Shown: positions 53,046 to 64,000 of the stretch, in pieces
Layout of the letters: each line of letters begins with the position of its first letter
Numbering within the stretch: the stretch's first letter is position 1
Source of the DNA: Urechis unicinctus
Lineage: Eukaryota; Annelida; Polychaeta; Xenopneusta; Urechidae
Assembly: GCA_034190875.2 (NCBI GenBank)
Contig: CM067344.1
Location: 65,924,057-65,988,056, forward strand
Direction: 5' to 3'
DNA: 64,000 bases
Program-made: the position numbers and the translations under genes
Notes under the pieces: generated by a model
What the model was told of the DNA's origin: nothing
What the model saw: only the letters and a program-made list of their open reading frames with translations
The model's database searches: none

Positions 53046-56000
53046 GTAGACGGAATTGTGATTCGAAGAAATCTGGCCTGTTGACCTGCGATTTGTCTGG
53101 ATAATTCAATTCCGATGGGATACAATTTGTCATCTCCTTTGAATGCTTATGAAGCTTGGCTGAAGGCGATAAAATTGAGATTGATTGAGCCCGGCTTTTC
53201 CGAAGCAGTATATATTGACCAATAAAGAGATCAGAATTCAGTAGCCCTGCAGGAGGTCGTATTGACGACGGTATATATTTAGGGTAGTAACAACAATCAA
53301 GGCAGGACATTAGCGGTTAACCGACTGCCCGGGCAGGTACAAATGCAAGGCGGACATCGTCATTATCGTTATTCTAACTTTTCAGCCCATGTCACCAAGT
53401 TGACTATGATGATGACGGTATGTGTGTGATTGACAGGTGGTGCTGGTTTTCCTCCTGAGTATAGCCTCGCTCATCATCTACTTCATCGATTCATCAAGGT
53501 AGGTACTCACCATGTGTTCCATGTTACATAGCTGTCTTGCTGGACCGGGTGCAGTGTTAGTGCGTGTTTAAAAACTTTATACCCCTTGTCTGTGCGCACA
53601 CCGTACATCATGTTTGAAATATCGGTAAAGCTATTTTTAGATGCTTCGCACATCGTAAACTACACGGGAAAGAGACCCGCGTAGCTGCCTGATTTGGTCC
53701 ATTTGTTGCCCAGTGCCACTTCCGCTTAGCCTCATCAATGCTACATCATGTCGTGAGGGTCCCTCCCTTAATAAAACACGGTCATTATATGGAGGTTTGT
53801 CCACTTAACTACTCTGTACCTCGACCTAATACAGTGCTTATTATCGGCATAGAGTTCTGCCATATTACGTAATTTCCGGGTGATATCCTTCTCTTGATGG
53901 CTGGTCGGGAGTTTCTGGTTATTGTGTATCAATAACTAGAATCTCCCACTCCACAATCACAGGCAAATCGCCTCTACCCGATTACCAATATGGATCCGTT
54001 TTATTTCATCAGTGCTATTGGGGGAAGGTCTATTTAAATGAGAAATTAATAACAAGGGTAAAGACAATATTAAATTTGTATTCCTAACTGTAACAGCAAT
54101 GACGATGTTGGCGAGGTATGAAGTCGTGATACTGTGTTTTGGTGTGATATAATGTTTGATTTGTTTGGTGTGATGCGATGAAGTGTTTATGTGGTGTAAT
54201 ATGTGATGACAAGATGTATACACGTGATGTTTGATTTAATAATTTCATGGTATGATAACGTGCATGTTAAGATGACAACATGATAATATGCTTGATAAGA
54301 TGACAATATGATAAAATGGCAACATGATAATATACATAAAATGACAACATGATAAGATAATGTGATAATACACATGACAAGATGACAACATGATTATATG
54401 CATAAAATGTCAACATGATAACCTGTATGATATTGTGACAACATGATAATTTGTATGATATTGTGACAACATGATAATCTGTATGATATTGTGACAACAT
54501 GATAATCTGTATGATATTGTGACAACATGATAATCTGTATGATATTGTGACAACATGATAATTTGTATGATATTGTGACAACATGATAATTTGTATGATA
54601 TTGTGACAACATGATAATCTGTATGATATTGTGACAACATGATAATATGAATTGTGACAACATGTATGTATGATATTGTGACAACATGATAATCTGTATG
54701 ATATTGTGACAACATGATAATCTGTATGATATTGTGACAACATGATAATCTGTATGATATTGTGACAACATGATAATCTGTATGATATTGTGACAACATG
54801 ATAATCTGTATGATATTGTGACAACATGATAATTTGTATGATATTGTGCATGATAAGACATTATGTAGTGTTTTGGAAGTGCTGACGCTATGTGCAATGT
54901 GATGTCATGATACAGAGGGTGTTGTGTGATGTAATGATAATGTTGTGTGATGGTAATGGTGATGTCATCGTCTGATGTGTGGTGACGTGATATGATTATG
55001 GGATATGATGGTTTGATGTGGTAATGTGATTATTGGATAGGATGGTTTGATGTCTGATGATGTGATTATTGGATAGGATGGTTTGATGTCTGATGACGAT
55101 ATGTGATTATTGGATAGGAAGGTTTGATGTGTGGTGTCGTGATATGGTTATGGGATAGGATGGTTTGATGATGTGATAATGTGGTGACATGTGATAATGG
55201 GATAGGATGGTTTGATGTGGTGACATGATGTGATAATGGGATAGGATGGTTTGATTTGATGTGGGTGATAATGGGATAGGATGGTTTGATGTGGTGACAT
55301 GATGTGATAATGGGATAGGATGGTTTGATGCGGTGACATGATGTGATAATGGGATAGGATGGTTTGATGCGGTGACATGATATGATAATGGGATAGGATG
55401 GTTTGATGTGGTGACATGATGTGATAATGGGATAGCATGGTTTGATGTGGGTGATAATGGGATAGGATGGTTTGATGTGGTGATGTGATGTGATAATGGG
55501 ATAGCATGGTTTGATGTGGTGACATGATGTGATAATGGGATAGCATGGTTTGATGTGGTGACATGTGATAATGGGATAGGATGGTTTGATGTGGTGACAT
55601 GATGTGATAATGGGATAGGATGGTTTGATGTGGGTGATGTGGGTGATAATGGGATAGGATGGTTTGATGTGGTGACATGATGTGATAATGGGATAGGATG
55701 GTTTTTGATGGTGACATGATGTGATAATGGGATAGGATGGTTTGATGTGGTGACATGATGTGATAATGGGATAGGATGGTTTGATGCGGTGACATGATAT
55801 GATAATGGGATAGGATGGTTTGATGTGGTGACATGATGTGATGTGATAATGGGATAGCATGGTGGTTTGATGTGGTGGTGTGATAATGGGATAGGATGGT
55901 TTGATGTGGTGACATGATGTGATAATGGGATAGCATGGTTTGATGTGGGTGATAATGGGATAGCATGGTTTGATGTGGTGATGTGATAATGGGATAGCAT

Positions 56001-59000
56001 GGTTTGATGTGGTGACATGATGTGATAATGGGATAGGATGGTTTGATGTGGTGACATGATGTGATAATGGGAAAACATGGTTTGATGTGTGGTGATTTTG
56101 GGATCGGATGCTTTGATGTGTGATGATATGATGTGATCGTGAGATGACGTAATTTCAGATGTTAAGGTATAATGTCTAGATACTTGATATGATATCATGG
56201 TTGGTGGTTATGTCATGTGTAATGAGATGACGAAGTGCTGTATACTAATGCATCCTGTTGTTATCTAGGGAGGCCGTCGAGTCGTGTGAACGCTGGTCAC
56301 ATAGCACCACACAACAAGTCGATCTGGCCTTCAACATATTCTTCATGATCTATTTCTTCATCAGAGTAAGTGATATTCAATTGCTAGTTCGTCGTAACTC
56401 ACGCGTAACTAATCTCTTGCCTGCTGTGTGTGCAACACAACAACATCGACGTTCGGGTTTGCGGTGTTCAGTTCATCAGGAGGAGCAGTCATATCTATCT
56501 AACTCAACTAATGTACACAATTACTCCCAGTGTATCGTGCCTGAGCTCAGTAGGATCTAGATGGGGTCCCGCATATCAAACTTCCGGGTTTCTTTGAACA
56601 AGGCAGTGCTAAAAATTGTCTCGCGGGGAAAGTCATTTATGGTAAGTTGAAATGAATTCATCCTACAGGACATCATTTCCGGTCGGAAGTTCGTCGGTTG
56701 GATAGATCTACATGCCACGATTAGGACGTTCTGGGCTCACCAGAGTCGTAGATAACATTGAGATGACCTCTTATTGGCGCGCTTAAAGTGATAAAATGAA
56801 TCATTATTCCAATTTGTAAACCTTTCCGGCTCATTTTATGCTATTGTCGCCGTCAATTTGTCTAACTACCACTTGCTGGAAAAGCGGAATATTGCATTAA
56901 AACTTGCATTCATTGCCCAATCACCAACATGCGCCGCCACCTTTAGTAGGAGAAATCCATGGGGCTCCATACGTTAACTGAAGCCATATTGACGACGTGA
57001 ATTTGATAAATATCCCCTTTAGGATGCTTTGTCTTCTATTTGGCCTATTAATTAATCAACATGCAATAATTGGCCTGACAAGTAGCATCTGCATTCATCC
57101 TGAGTGATGATGGCAAAATGTCCCCAACCAAATTAATCTCATCATCATTAATATAAAAGATAGATTTTTTTTTTCACATCACCTTGGGAACCTTTATCCG
57201 ATCGTTTGTAAAGAAGTAAAAACTCACTATGTTATAGCTGTCGTGGCAGGCAGTGATAGAATGAGCCGTCATTGGACCGGGCTCAAAGCAAGTATTCGCC
57301 CATGGCTTCTGACATTCTTGTATTATTCACTTACTATCATGCAGCATAACATTGAATATAGGTCTAACCCGCGTGAAATATGAATGAGGCGAATGTTGGT
57401 CGGGTGAAGCGAGACCGCCATGCTTATATAAGAAGCTCCCCCGCAGTATGCAGTGGGTGTAGCTGTACATGGCCTATGTTGCCCAAAAAATGCAGGTAAA
57501 ATTGGACTCAACAAACATGTGCATTGGGGATTTGAGTGTCGGCGTTGCCTGGGTGTATCTAGCCCGTGGTATCTTGTAGGCAATAGATCATGAAGGTACT
57601 CTGTTCCAGACTTACTGCTTTGTCACCTAGCTTACCACACCTGCACACGGTCGGGTAGAAAGATGCTCCTCTGATAGTATGGCGTGTGAATACTATGCCT
57701 GTACCCATCATTAATGATAACTTTTTTCTTGGGTGTGACATGAATTATCCGCCGCAGCATGTCTAGACACAATCCAAGGGGGGGATCTTTTTTTTTATTC
57801 TCTGCTTGTTTTAGCTTCTGCGTCACTCCCTTATGAATTTACACCCAACGTTGTTTGTTAGACTCCTTATCACTCAAATACTTTATTATACTTATATATA
57901 TTCTGGGATAAAGATCAGCATTGCTCGCAAGATTTTGTTATCTATTATCGATGTTTTTAATCCAGTCTCTTCCCAGGATACCACACCTTACTTGCTTTCC
58001 AGTTGATTTTAGGAAAAAAGCTGTCTATAGTCGGCTATAATTGTCTCGTTTGGATCTTTCCTATGCCTATGATATAACATATGTGTTTCAGGGGAGTATA
58101 TTCACAACTGGGAAAACTTCTGCCAACATTCATATGTACCCTCATTTATAACTCATATTCCTTAACCAAAATTGGTAAGAAAAGAGCTAGTCCTCGATTT
58201 CATGAGTTGCTGATGTTGCGCTATACTGGTATGCCCGTGGACATTGGCGGCCGGCTGATTGGGCTCTATTGTGTACTAGCCAGCCTAAACTGTTGCTCCT
58301 GACAATGAAAACGCCCGCTCACATGTCGCCTTGTTTAGCGCGGTGCTAGGCGACTATATCGATCGCAATGCGATTGCGGACTCAGATTCACGCGCACTGT
58401 CGCTGGAGTGCGGTGCGGAACACCATGGTGCAGGTACATCACATGTTTCATAAGCCCGAATGTTTCACCGTGATGTGTCGTGTTCTACAGGGTCATAAGA
58501 GACGATGCCAGCCATGGGAACATAATGCCACATAACGTGTGATGCTTTCTGGTGTGGTTACGTACTCGTTTAGGTTAAGAGTGGTTTACAGAGACGGACA
58601 TCTAAAACGTACATGGTAAGCTTGTATGCGAATATATACGTAGACGCAGGGATCAGACAGTGACATCGGTTAAATACATAGAGTAGCGGTCGTCGTATTA
58701 TATAGCATAGACGCGAGAGATGGATGATATGTTATGAGCTACCATCCCCCTCTCCCCCCCCCCCCCCACCACACACACATGCCAACACAATCACCGTGTG
58801 GCAGTACAGGGGATGTATTGTCACGATATCAGGTATGAGCTTGATGAATTCTAGCGCACCTGTTCTGATTGTCACGGCCCATTCTCTGAAGTGCGTGCAA
58901 CAGCTCTTTCGGTCTGAATATAGCTCGCCGTCAGTACCGGTCATACGGTGCTAGCCAGCAGACAGGTAAAGACGTGTCCTCACACAGCTGCCTTCTCGGC

Positions 59001-61744
59001 TCTCCCTCGACTGTTTACCACGTGGTTGTTGACACGGCTGACGCTGCCCCTACAATTGCGCGCCATCCTTTATGGATTCCGGTTTCACTGCCTAGCCAGC
59101 TTTCTCGCGCAGCTCTCTGATAATGCATGACGTAACTCTTGTTTAAGAAATGCGTGTTTTCTCTGTCTTTACGCGAGCTGTCTCACCCAATTTGTTCACC
59201 TGAGACCAGACAACCAAGAACTGCTTAACAATTTGTGTGGCCTGACCATTAGCCGTAGATGATATTAACATTGAACTTGTGAAACCAGTAATACAGACTG
59301 CACACAGCAGTAGACATCTATGTGTCTGATGGAGTGTGAAGCTTACTGGTATGTCACGGACTAGTGTGTAGTATTCCCCAGCCGACGTGGACGACTCTCA
59401 AGTCATTCGACTAGAGCAACTCCCTAATCCTGCGCATTCAAGAACAGTGTACACATGGTGTAGCATAGCAAGAACCGCGCTGCGCCCATTATCAGTACAC
59501 GGCCTGTCCTGGCTGTGGTCGGTCATGACGTCACCTACGTGTAGGGTATACTACCTACCCAGTTGTTCAAAGCCAAGAGTCTCTAATTGTTAACACCATT
59601 CAAGCATTGTGTACAATATCAGAAGATTGCTTCTATACTCCCTGTGACCGAGTTAATGAAGTGGTGTAATTTAGTATTGGGAGTAAACATTCAGCGTTAG
59701 GCATTCAATTGACTTGCATGCGGTATTGTTTCAAACTAGTTGAAATACAAAGGTTTATTGTCAAATGCATGTGTCCATTCAACAGGAGATACAATATATT
59801 TATACTGGCATTCTCCATTTACAAATGACTCATGAATTGTAGCAAGTTGGATGTCTTCCGTGGTTGCTAACCCCAGTTACTGACTTGATATTTGTTAGTA
59901 CAAACAGACATAAATTACAAGCATTATATAACAACTCTCACTGAATGTGTTGCCTGTTTGTGTAATCTACTCGTGTGGTTTCAGTTCGTAGCTGCTCCTG
60001 ACAAGCTTTGGTTCCTCGTGGAAATCTATTCGTTTGTGGACTACTTCACAATCCCCCCATCATTTGTGGCCATTTGTCTCAATAGGAACTGGCTTGGTAA
60101 TACCTGATCCATTCTTTTGATCGATAAAGACATTATAGCTGCTAATTAAGACTGGACAGGTGTGAAAACAGGTGCTCTGTGTGTACAGGTTTACGTTTCA
60201 CCCGTGCCCTCCGACTCATGACCATCCCAGATGTGCTTCAATATCTCAATGTGCTCAAAACCAGTAACAGTATCCGACTATGTCAGCTTGTGTCCACGCT
60301 CATCAGTATCTGGTTCACTGGAGCCGGCTTCATTCACTTGGTTAGCTCAATCAAAATACTGACTGAATTGATAAGATCCAACTTGTTATACCTCGTAGTA
60401 ATTAACCTTTGCATGAAAGAGCCATTTCTTCATCTCCTGGTGTCACTGCATGGCTATCTACGCGCTGTGTTGTCCCATCTCGTTACTAAGTCATCACTTC
60501 ATTATTTCTCCACATCATCATCTCATTCCCACCCCTCTTTATTGAATCATCACCCCAGAATTCACTCTCATCACCTCAATATCTCACCATTTCACTCTCA
60601 TCACATCTCACCATTTTATTCTTCATTACCTCAATATCTCACCATTTCACTCTCATCACCTCATCTCACCATTTCACCATCATCACATTATCTCACCATT
60701 TTATTCTCTCATCACCTCAATATTTCACCATTTCACTCCCTCATCACCTCAATATCGCACCATTTCACTCTCATCACCTCAAAATCTCACCATTTCACTC
60801 CCTCATCACCTCAATATCGCACCATTTCACTCTCATCACCTCAAAATCTCACCATTTCACTCCCTCATCACCTCAATATCGCACCATTTCACTCTCATCA
60901 CCTCAATATCTCACCATTTCACCATCATCACATCTCACCATTTTATTCTCTCATAACCTCAATATCTCACCATTTCACTCTCATCACCTCAATATCTCAC
61001 CATTTCACTATCATCACATCTCACCATTTTATTCTCTCATCACCTCAATATCTCACCATTTCACTCTCATCACCTCAATCTCACCATTTCACTATCATCA
61101 CATCTCACCATTTTATTCTCTCATCACCTCAATATCTCACCATTTCACTCTCATCACCTCATCTCACCATTTTATTCTCTCATCACCTCAATATCTCACC
61201 ATTTCACTCTCACTCCTCAATATCTCATCATTTTTCTCATCTCACCACTATTACAACCTGGTTCTTCTCATGTTCAAAATGGCTGTCACTGACTTGTCAC
61301 CTCGTTTCATATCTGCCTGTATCTGCCATACAGCTGGAGAACTCGGGAGATCCGTTCTGGGGGTTCAACAATGCCCAGAAGCTCGAGTACTGGGAGTGTG
61401 TTTACCTCACGCTCGTTACCATGTCAACAGTGGGATTCGGAGACTTGTACTGCAAGACAATGTTGGGGCGATTCTTCATGGTAATCTTCATCCTGGGGGC
61501 CTTGGTGAGTCGTGTCAGGTGATCACTTGTAACTTGTTATGTCCAGTTGCGAGGCAATCATCTTCCTGGACGTCTACAGCCTTGTCACACCAAGCACTCG
61601 TCTTTGAAATAGCATCTCTTTTTAGTCTTTTTTTTGATTGTCATGGTTACAGGCGATGTTTGCTAGCTTCATCCCTGAAATCATGGATATTCTCAGCAAC
61701 CGGAGTAAATATGGCGGCTCGTATAAGAAGGAACATGGCAAACG
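51479..61744 (+). CDS. Slo-family (BK-type) potassium channel, first 7 coding exons, GFGD filter; 3' part outside the window
   Basis: Large-conductance potassium channel subunit of the plasma membrane. Exons: 51479-51781, 53437-53498, 56269-56365, 59985-60096, 60189-60340, 61334-61504, 61653-61744; all phases agree (about 330 residues). S0 lies near residues 25-46, S1 near 102-121, and S4 at about 193-201 (LRFTRALRL, with three Arg as in BK). The pore is at about 270-280 (TMSTVGFGD) and S6 follows ([15 protein letters not shown], then [11 protein letters not shown]). KDWAG (Asp85), the S2 Asp140, Arg154 and the S3 Asp173 match BK voltage-sensor residues. The filter is GFGD, as in vertebrate Slo3, whereas Slo1 has GYGD. 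The next exon, expected to begin the RCK1 domain, is not present before 64000. The start has A at -3 and a short extracellular N-terminus. It could be a lineage-specific Slo paralogue. Introns carry five large minisatellites. Confidence 0.92.
51852..51928. repeat. (TA)n microsatellite, about 38 units
   Basis: Uninterrupted alternating TA in Slo intron 1, 70 bp after the first donor site. Confidence 0.97.
52755..52905. repeat. Short degenerate tandem repeat
   Basis: CTTGTACGACGGG and TTTTGGCCATTTTCACCTTG recur two to three times, just left of the C tract. Confidence 0.6.
52952..53040. repeat. Poly-C tract of 87 C interrupted once by AA
   Basis: An extreme homopolymer in Slo intron 1, with AA at 52983-52984. 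It explains the poly-Gly frame on the minus strand. Its length is unlikely to be assembled exactly. Confidence 0.95.
53499..54240. other. Slo intron 2, unique part
   Basis: No gene or clear element was seen. The right half grades into the repeat arrays. Confidence 0.4.
54241..54850. repeat. Minisatellite, 28-bp unit, about 15 copies plus proto-repeat
   Basis: From about 54396 the core GATATTGTGACAACATGATA repeats every 28 bp. From 54241 to 54395 similar but irregular words (GACAACATGATAATA) precede it. It lies in Slo intron 2. Confidence 0.95.
54985..56110. repeat. Minisatellite, about 39-bp unit with length variants, about 28 copies
   Basis: The core GATAATGGGATAGGATGGTT, followed by TGATGTGGTGACATGATGT, repeats. 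Units with or without the GACATGATGT part alternate. It is strongly G/T-rich on the plus strand. It lies in Slo intron 2 and ends about 160 bp before exon 3. Confidence 0.95.
56366..59984. other. Slo intron 3, no gene recognised
   Basis: 3.6 kb with no coding similarity seen. It contains a poly-C/CA tract near 58750-58780. Confidence 0.4.
60490..61235. repeat. Minisatellite, about 30-bp unit, in the Slo S5-pore intron
   Basis: The core CATCACCTCAATATCTCACC, followed by ATTTCACTCT, repeats with length variants. It has no stop codon in any plus-strand frame, so exons 5 and 6 are joined into one open frame through the intron. Confidence 0.95.
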
Positions 61745-62469
61745 GTCAGAACTGTTCACCATTATCAGAAGTGACTACCTGTACAATTGTATGGTACTAT
61801 TATTTTGCCCACGTCCCCACAGAATGTGTCGCTCCATGTCTGCCATCGTTACTTCTTGATACGAGTGGACTAATCTGAGTAATGTTTAATCGTATGCTGT
61901 AAACACAGTACCGCTGGCTACGTCATAGTGTCCCACAATCCGTCTCTACACACGACTTCGGGTTTTCATCTTCGAGTTGTATATCCTATTTCCTTTTCCG
62001 AGTGAAAGTTGATAACCATGACCGTGAGCCTCTGTGGGTTACATTCTGTATCGGTGAAGGAGTAGGTGTTTATATCAGCGCCAACTGCATAAGCATCGCC
62101 TATCATTAGCGGTGAAAGCACTTGGCTGACTCAATGGGAGTTCAGTACACAGCTTATATGTCACGAGTTTTCGCATGATAACAGACAGTCCATATTGCGT
62201 ACAAATGCTTTAAACCATCAACGTTTTACATGCTTCTTCTATTAATGTTATTTTAGCGTATAGTGTACGTCTACTTTGTGTGTAAATGGGCGATCTGCCA
62301 TGTAAGTTATAGGTATACGTGCTGTACGTCCGAAGGGAATCTGCTCCGTGTGCTAGTTAAATTGGCATGAGTGTGTACACCAATTATTGTGAACAAACTA
62401 AAATGTGCTAAGTGTTATGCAAACCAGGTATTTAAATAGTGTTATACAAAGCTGGTATATCGTGTTAGT

Positions 62470-63125
62470 GCTGTGTAAACCAGTTATAGATGGCCTTCTG
62501 TGCAAACCAGTTATAGTTGGCCTTCTGTGTAAACCAGTTATAGTTGGCCTTCTGTGCAAACCAGTTATAGATGGCCTTCTGTGTAAACCAGTTATAGTTG
62601 GCATTCTGTGTAAACCTGTTATAGTTGGCCTTCTGTGTAAACCAGTTATAGTTGGCCTTCTGTGTAAACCAGTTATAGTTGGCCTTCTGTGTAAACCAGT
62701 TATAGTTGGCCTTCTGTGTAAACCAGTTATAGTTGGCCTTCTGTGTAAACCAGTTATAGTTGGCCTTCTGTGTAAACCAGTTAAAGTTGGCCTTCTGTGT
62801 AAACCAGTTATAGTTGGCATTCTGTGTAAACCAGTTATAGTTGGCATTCTGTGTAAACCAGTTATAGTTGGCATTCTGGGTAAACCAGTTATAGTTGGTA
62901 TTCTGTGTAAACCAGTTATAGTTGGCCTTCTGTTTAAACAAGTTTAAGTGGGCCTTTGGGGTAAGCCAGTGAAAGTAGGCCTTCTGTTTAAACAGGGTTT
63001 TCTGTATAAGCCATTTATATTGGGCCTTCTGTGTTAACCATTTATAAAGAGTTTTCTGTGTAAACCATTAATAGTGGGTCTTCGATGTAAACCAGTATGT
63101 GTGGGCCTTCGGCGTAAAACATATA
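62470..63125. repeat. Minisatellite, 27-bp unit, about 24 copies
   Basis: The core TGTGTAAACCAGTTATAGTT, followed by GGCCTTC, repeats regularly to about 62940 and then decays. It lies in the last visible Slo intron. Open frames on both strands here are artefacts of the unit. Confidence 0.95.
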
Positions 63126-64000
63126 TAGTGGACCTGCTGTGTATACGTGCTGAGAGCGCTAGTTGTGTGCCTCAATATATAGCGCCTACGACGTACACTT
63201 AAATACGATCGACATGTACGCCTAAACCACCCTGCCTCAAGCCGCTCACAAACACGCACCAACTGTCTATGTTTTCTTGGGCGAGTAAAACGAGCTGTAA
63301 AGATCTATCTGCTTCTAATCTCGGCAGATATCCTTGAGTTATTGATATGAAGTGTGTTTTTTCCCTCCGTTGAGATTACCTTAATGTGAGTGTTTACTGT
63401 GATTACTGGGCGCCAAAGGCCATGTTGTTTTTATATAACTTTTCCGGATCTAGTTGTAGGGAGGTAAATCGGTGAAAACGCAGCGAGAGAGAGAGAAAAA
63501 GTAAGCGCAGGTGAGGGAGCGGGTGAGGGATGGATTAGGGTTTGGGATCGGCATCGTGGGTTCGCATTGTGTTATTTGCCTGTAATCAGTGGATGTGTGG
63601 TTAACGAGTGAGAGAAGGTGAGAGAGATAGTAGGAGAGGAGAGATACCAGCAGGAGGGGAGGGGAAGCATTTAGAGATTGAGACTGGGGGTGGGGATTAT
63701 GGGGATGATCTATGACGGGGAGGAGTGATTTCGTCGGGAGATATGACGGCGAGGAACGAGTGTGACGGTAATGCAGTCAGAGAGAGAGAGCGGCGCAATG
63801 ATGCTGTAGGGGTAGCCCTACAGGTCGTAAGAGTAAACCAAAGGCGGCCGACCGGGGTTAGCGCAGGAGCTGACCGCGGAGAAGTGGTCAGCAAACAAGC
63901 TGTTGTTATGAGACGGTCATATATATATGGATGTCCATATGGACCCATGTTCCATTCTTGTGAGGAAATTGCACCTGTGTGGTCGAGTCACCGGACGTGG
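63126..64000. other. Slo intron end of window, purine-rich
   Basis: No coding exon was found. The plus strand at about 63480-63800 is G/A-rich with GAGAGA runs. The channel's next exon must lie beyond 64000. Confidence 0.4.

Noticed and set aside
52906..53310. Poly-glycine protein on the minus strand
   Set aside because: Reflects the 87-base C homopolymer, not a gene.
54187..56198. Minus-strand frames up to 363 codons
   Set aside because: Produced by the 28- and 39-bp minisatellites in a Slo intron; all three frames are open, which is a repeat artefact.
62398..62947. Open frames on both strands, 158-180 codons
   Set aside because: Generated by the 27-bp repeat, whose unit is a multiple of three and lacks stops.

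Overview
This is a piece of an animal nuclear genome, not a bacterial or phage sequence. Genes are split by GT-AG introns, intergenic space is large, and minisatellites and mobile-element relics are abundant. A short interspersed element at 38.9-39.3 kb and a transposase relic at 19 kb look like families I know from molluscs and other lophotrochozoans, so a mollusc is my best guess (inference, not proof).

Layout. At 0.5-0.85 kb the minus strand holds what looks like the last exon, 3' UTR and polyA signal of an unidentified gene. At 9.35-10.60 kb, minus strand, lies an intact single-exon TOB (BTG/Tob antiproliferative family) gene. From 18.9 to 20.3 kb two broken genes lie tail to tail: a DDE-type transposase (+) and a YqaJ-type nuclease (-), probably one dead DNA transposon. 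From 21.0 to at least 48.75 kb the minus strand carries replicative DNA ligase I (LIG1). I traced 22 coding exons by splice site, phase and similarity to the family; only the initiator exon is missing. LIG1's 13-kb intron contains, on the opposite strand, a collagen-C1q gene (37.3-42.4 kb), a possible small unrecognised gene (35.9-36.1 kb), a SINE-like insertion, a hAT-like MITE and a 48-bp palindrome.

From 51.48 kb to the right end the plus strand holds the first seven coding exons of a Slo (BK-type) potassium channel: S0-S6, the pore and the start of the cytoplasmic region. The remaining RCK exons lie beyond the window. Its selectivity filter reads GFGD, as in vertebrate Slo3, rather than the GYGD of ordinary Slo1.

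About a dozen minisatellite arrays (units from 22 to 72 bp), plus TA, poly-C and poly-T tracts, sit almost entirely in introns of LIG1 and the Slo gene. They produce many long but meaningless open frames. Two genes (LIG1 exon 17 and C1q exon 1) carry small frame errors exactly inside simple repeats in coding sequence. These could be assembly errors, alleles or real lesions, and reads or transcripts would decide. The genes here do not form a pathway; they are neighbours only, apart from the nested arrangement.
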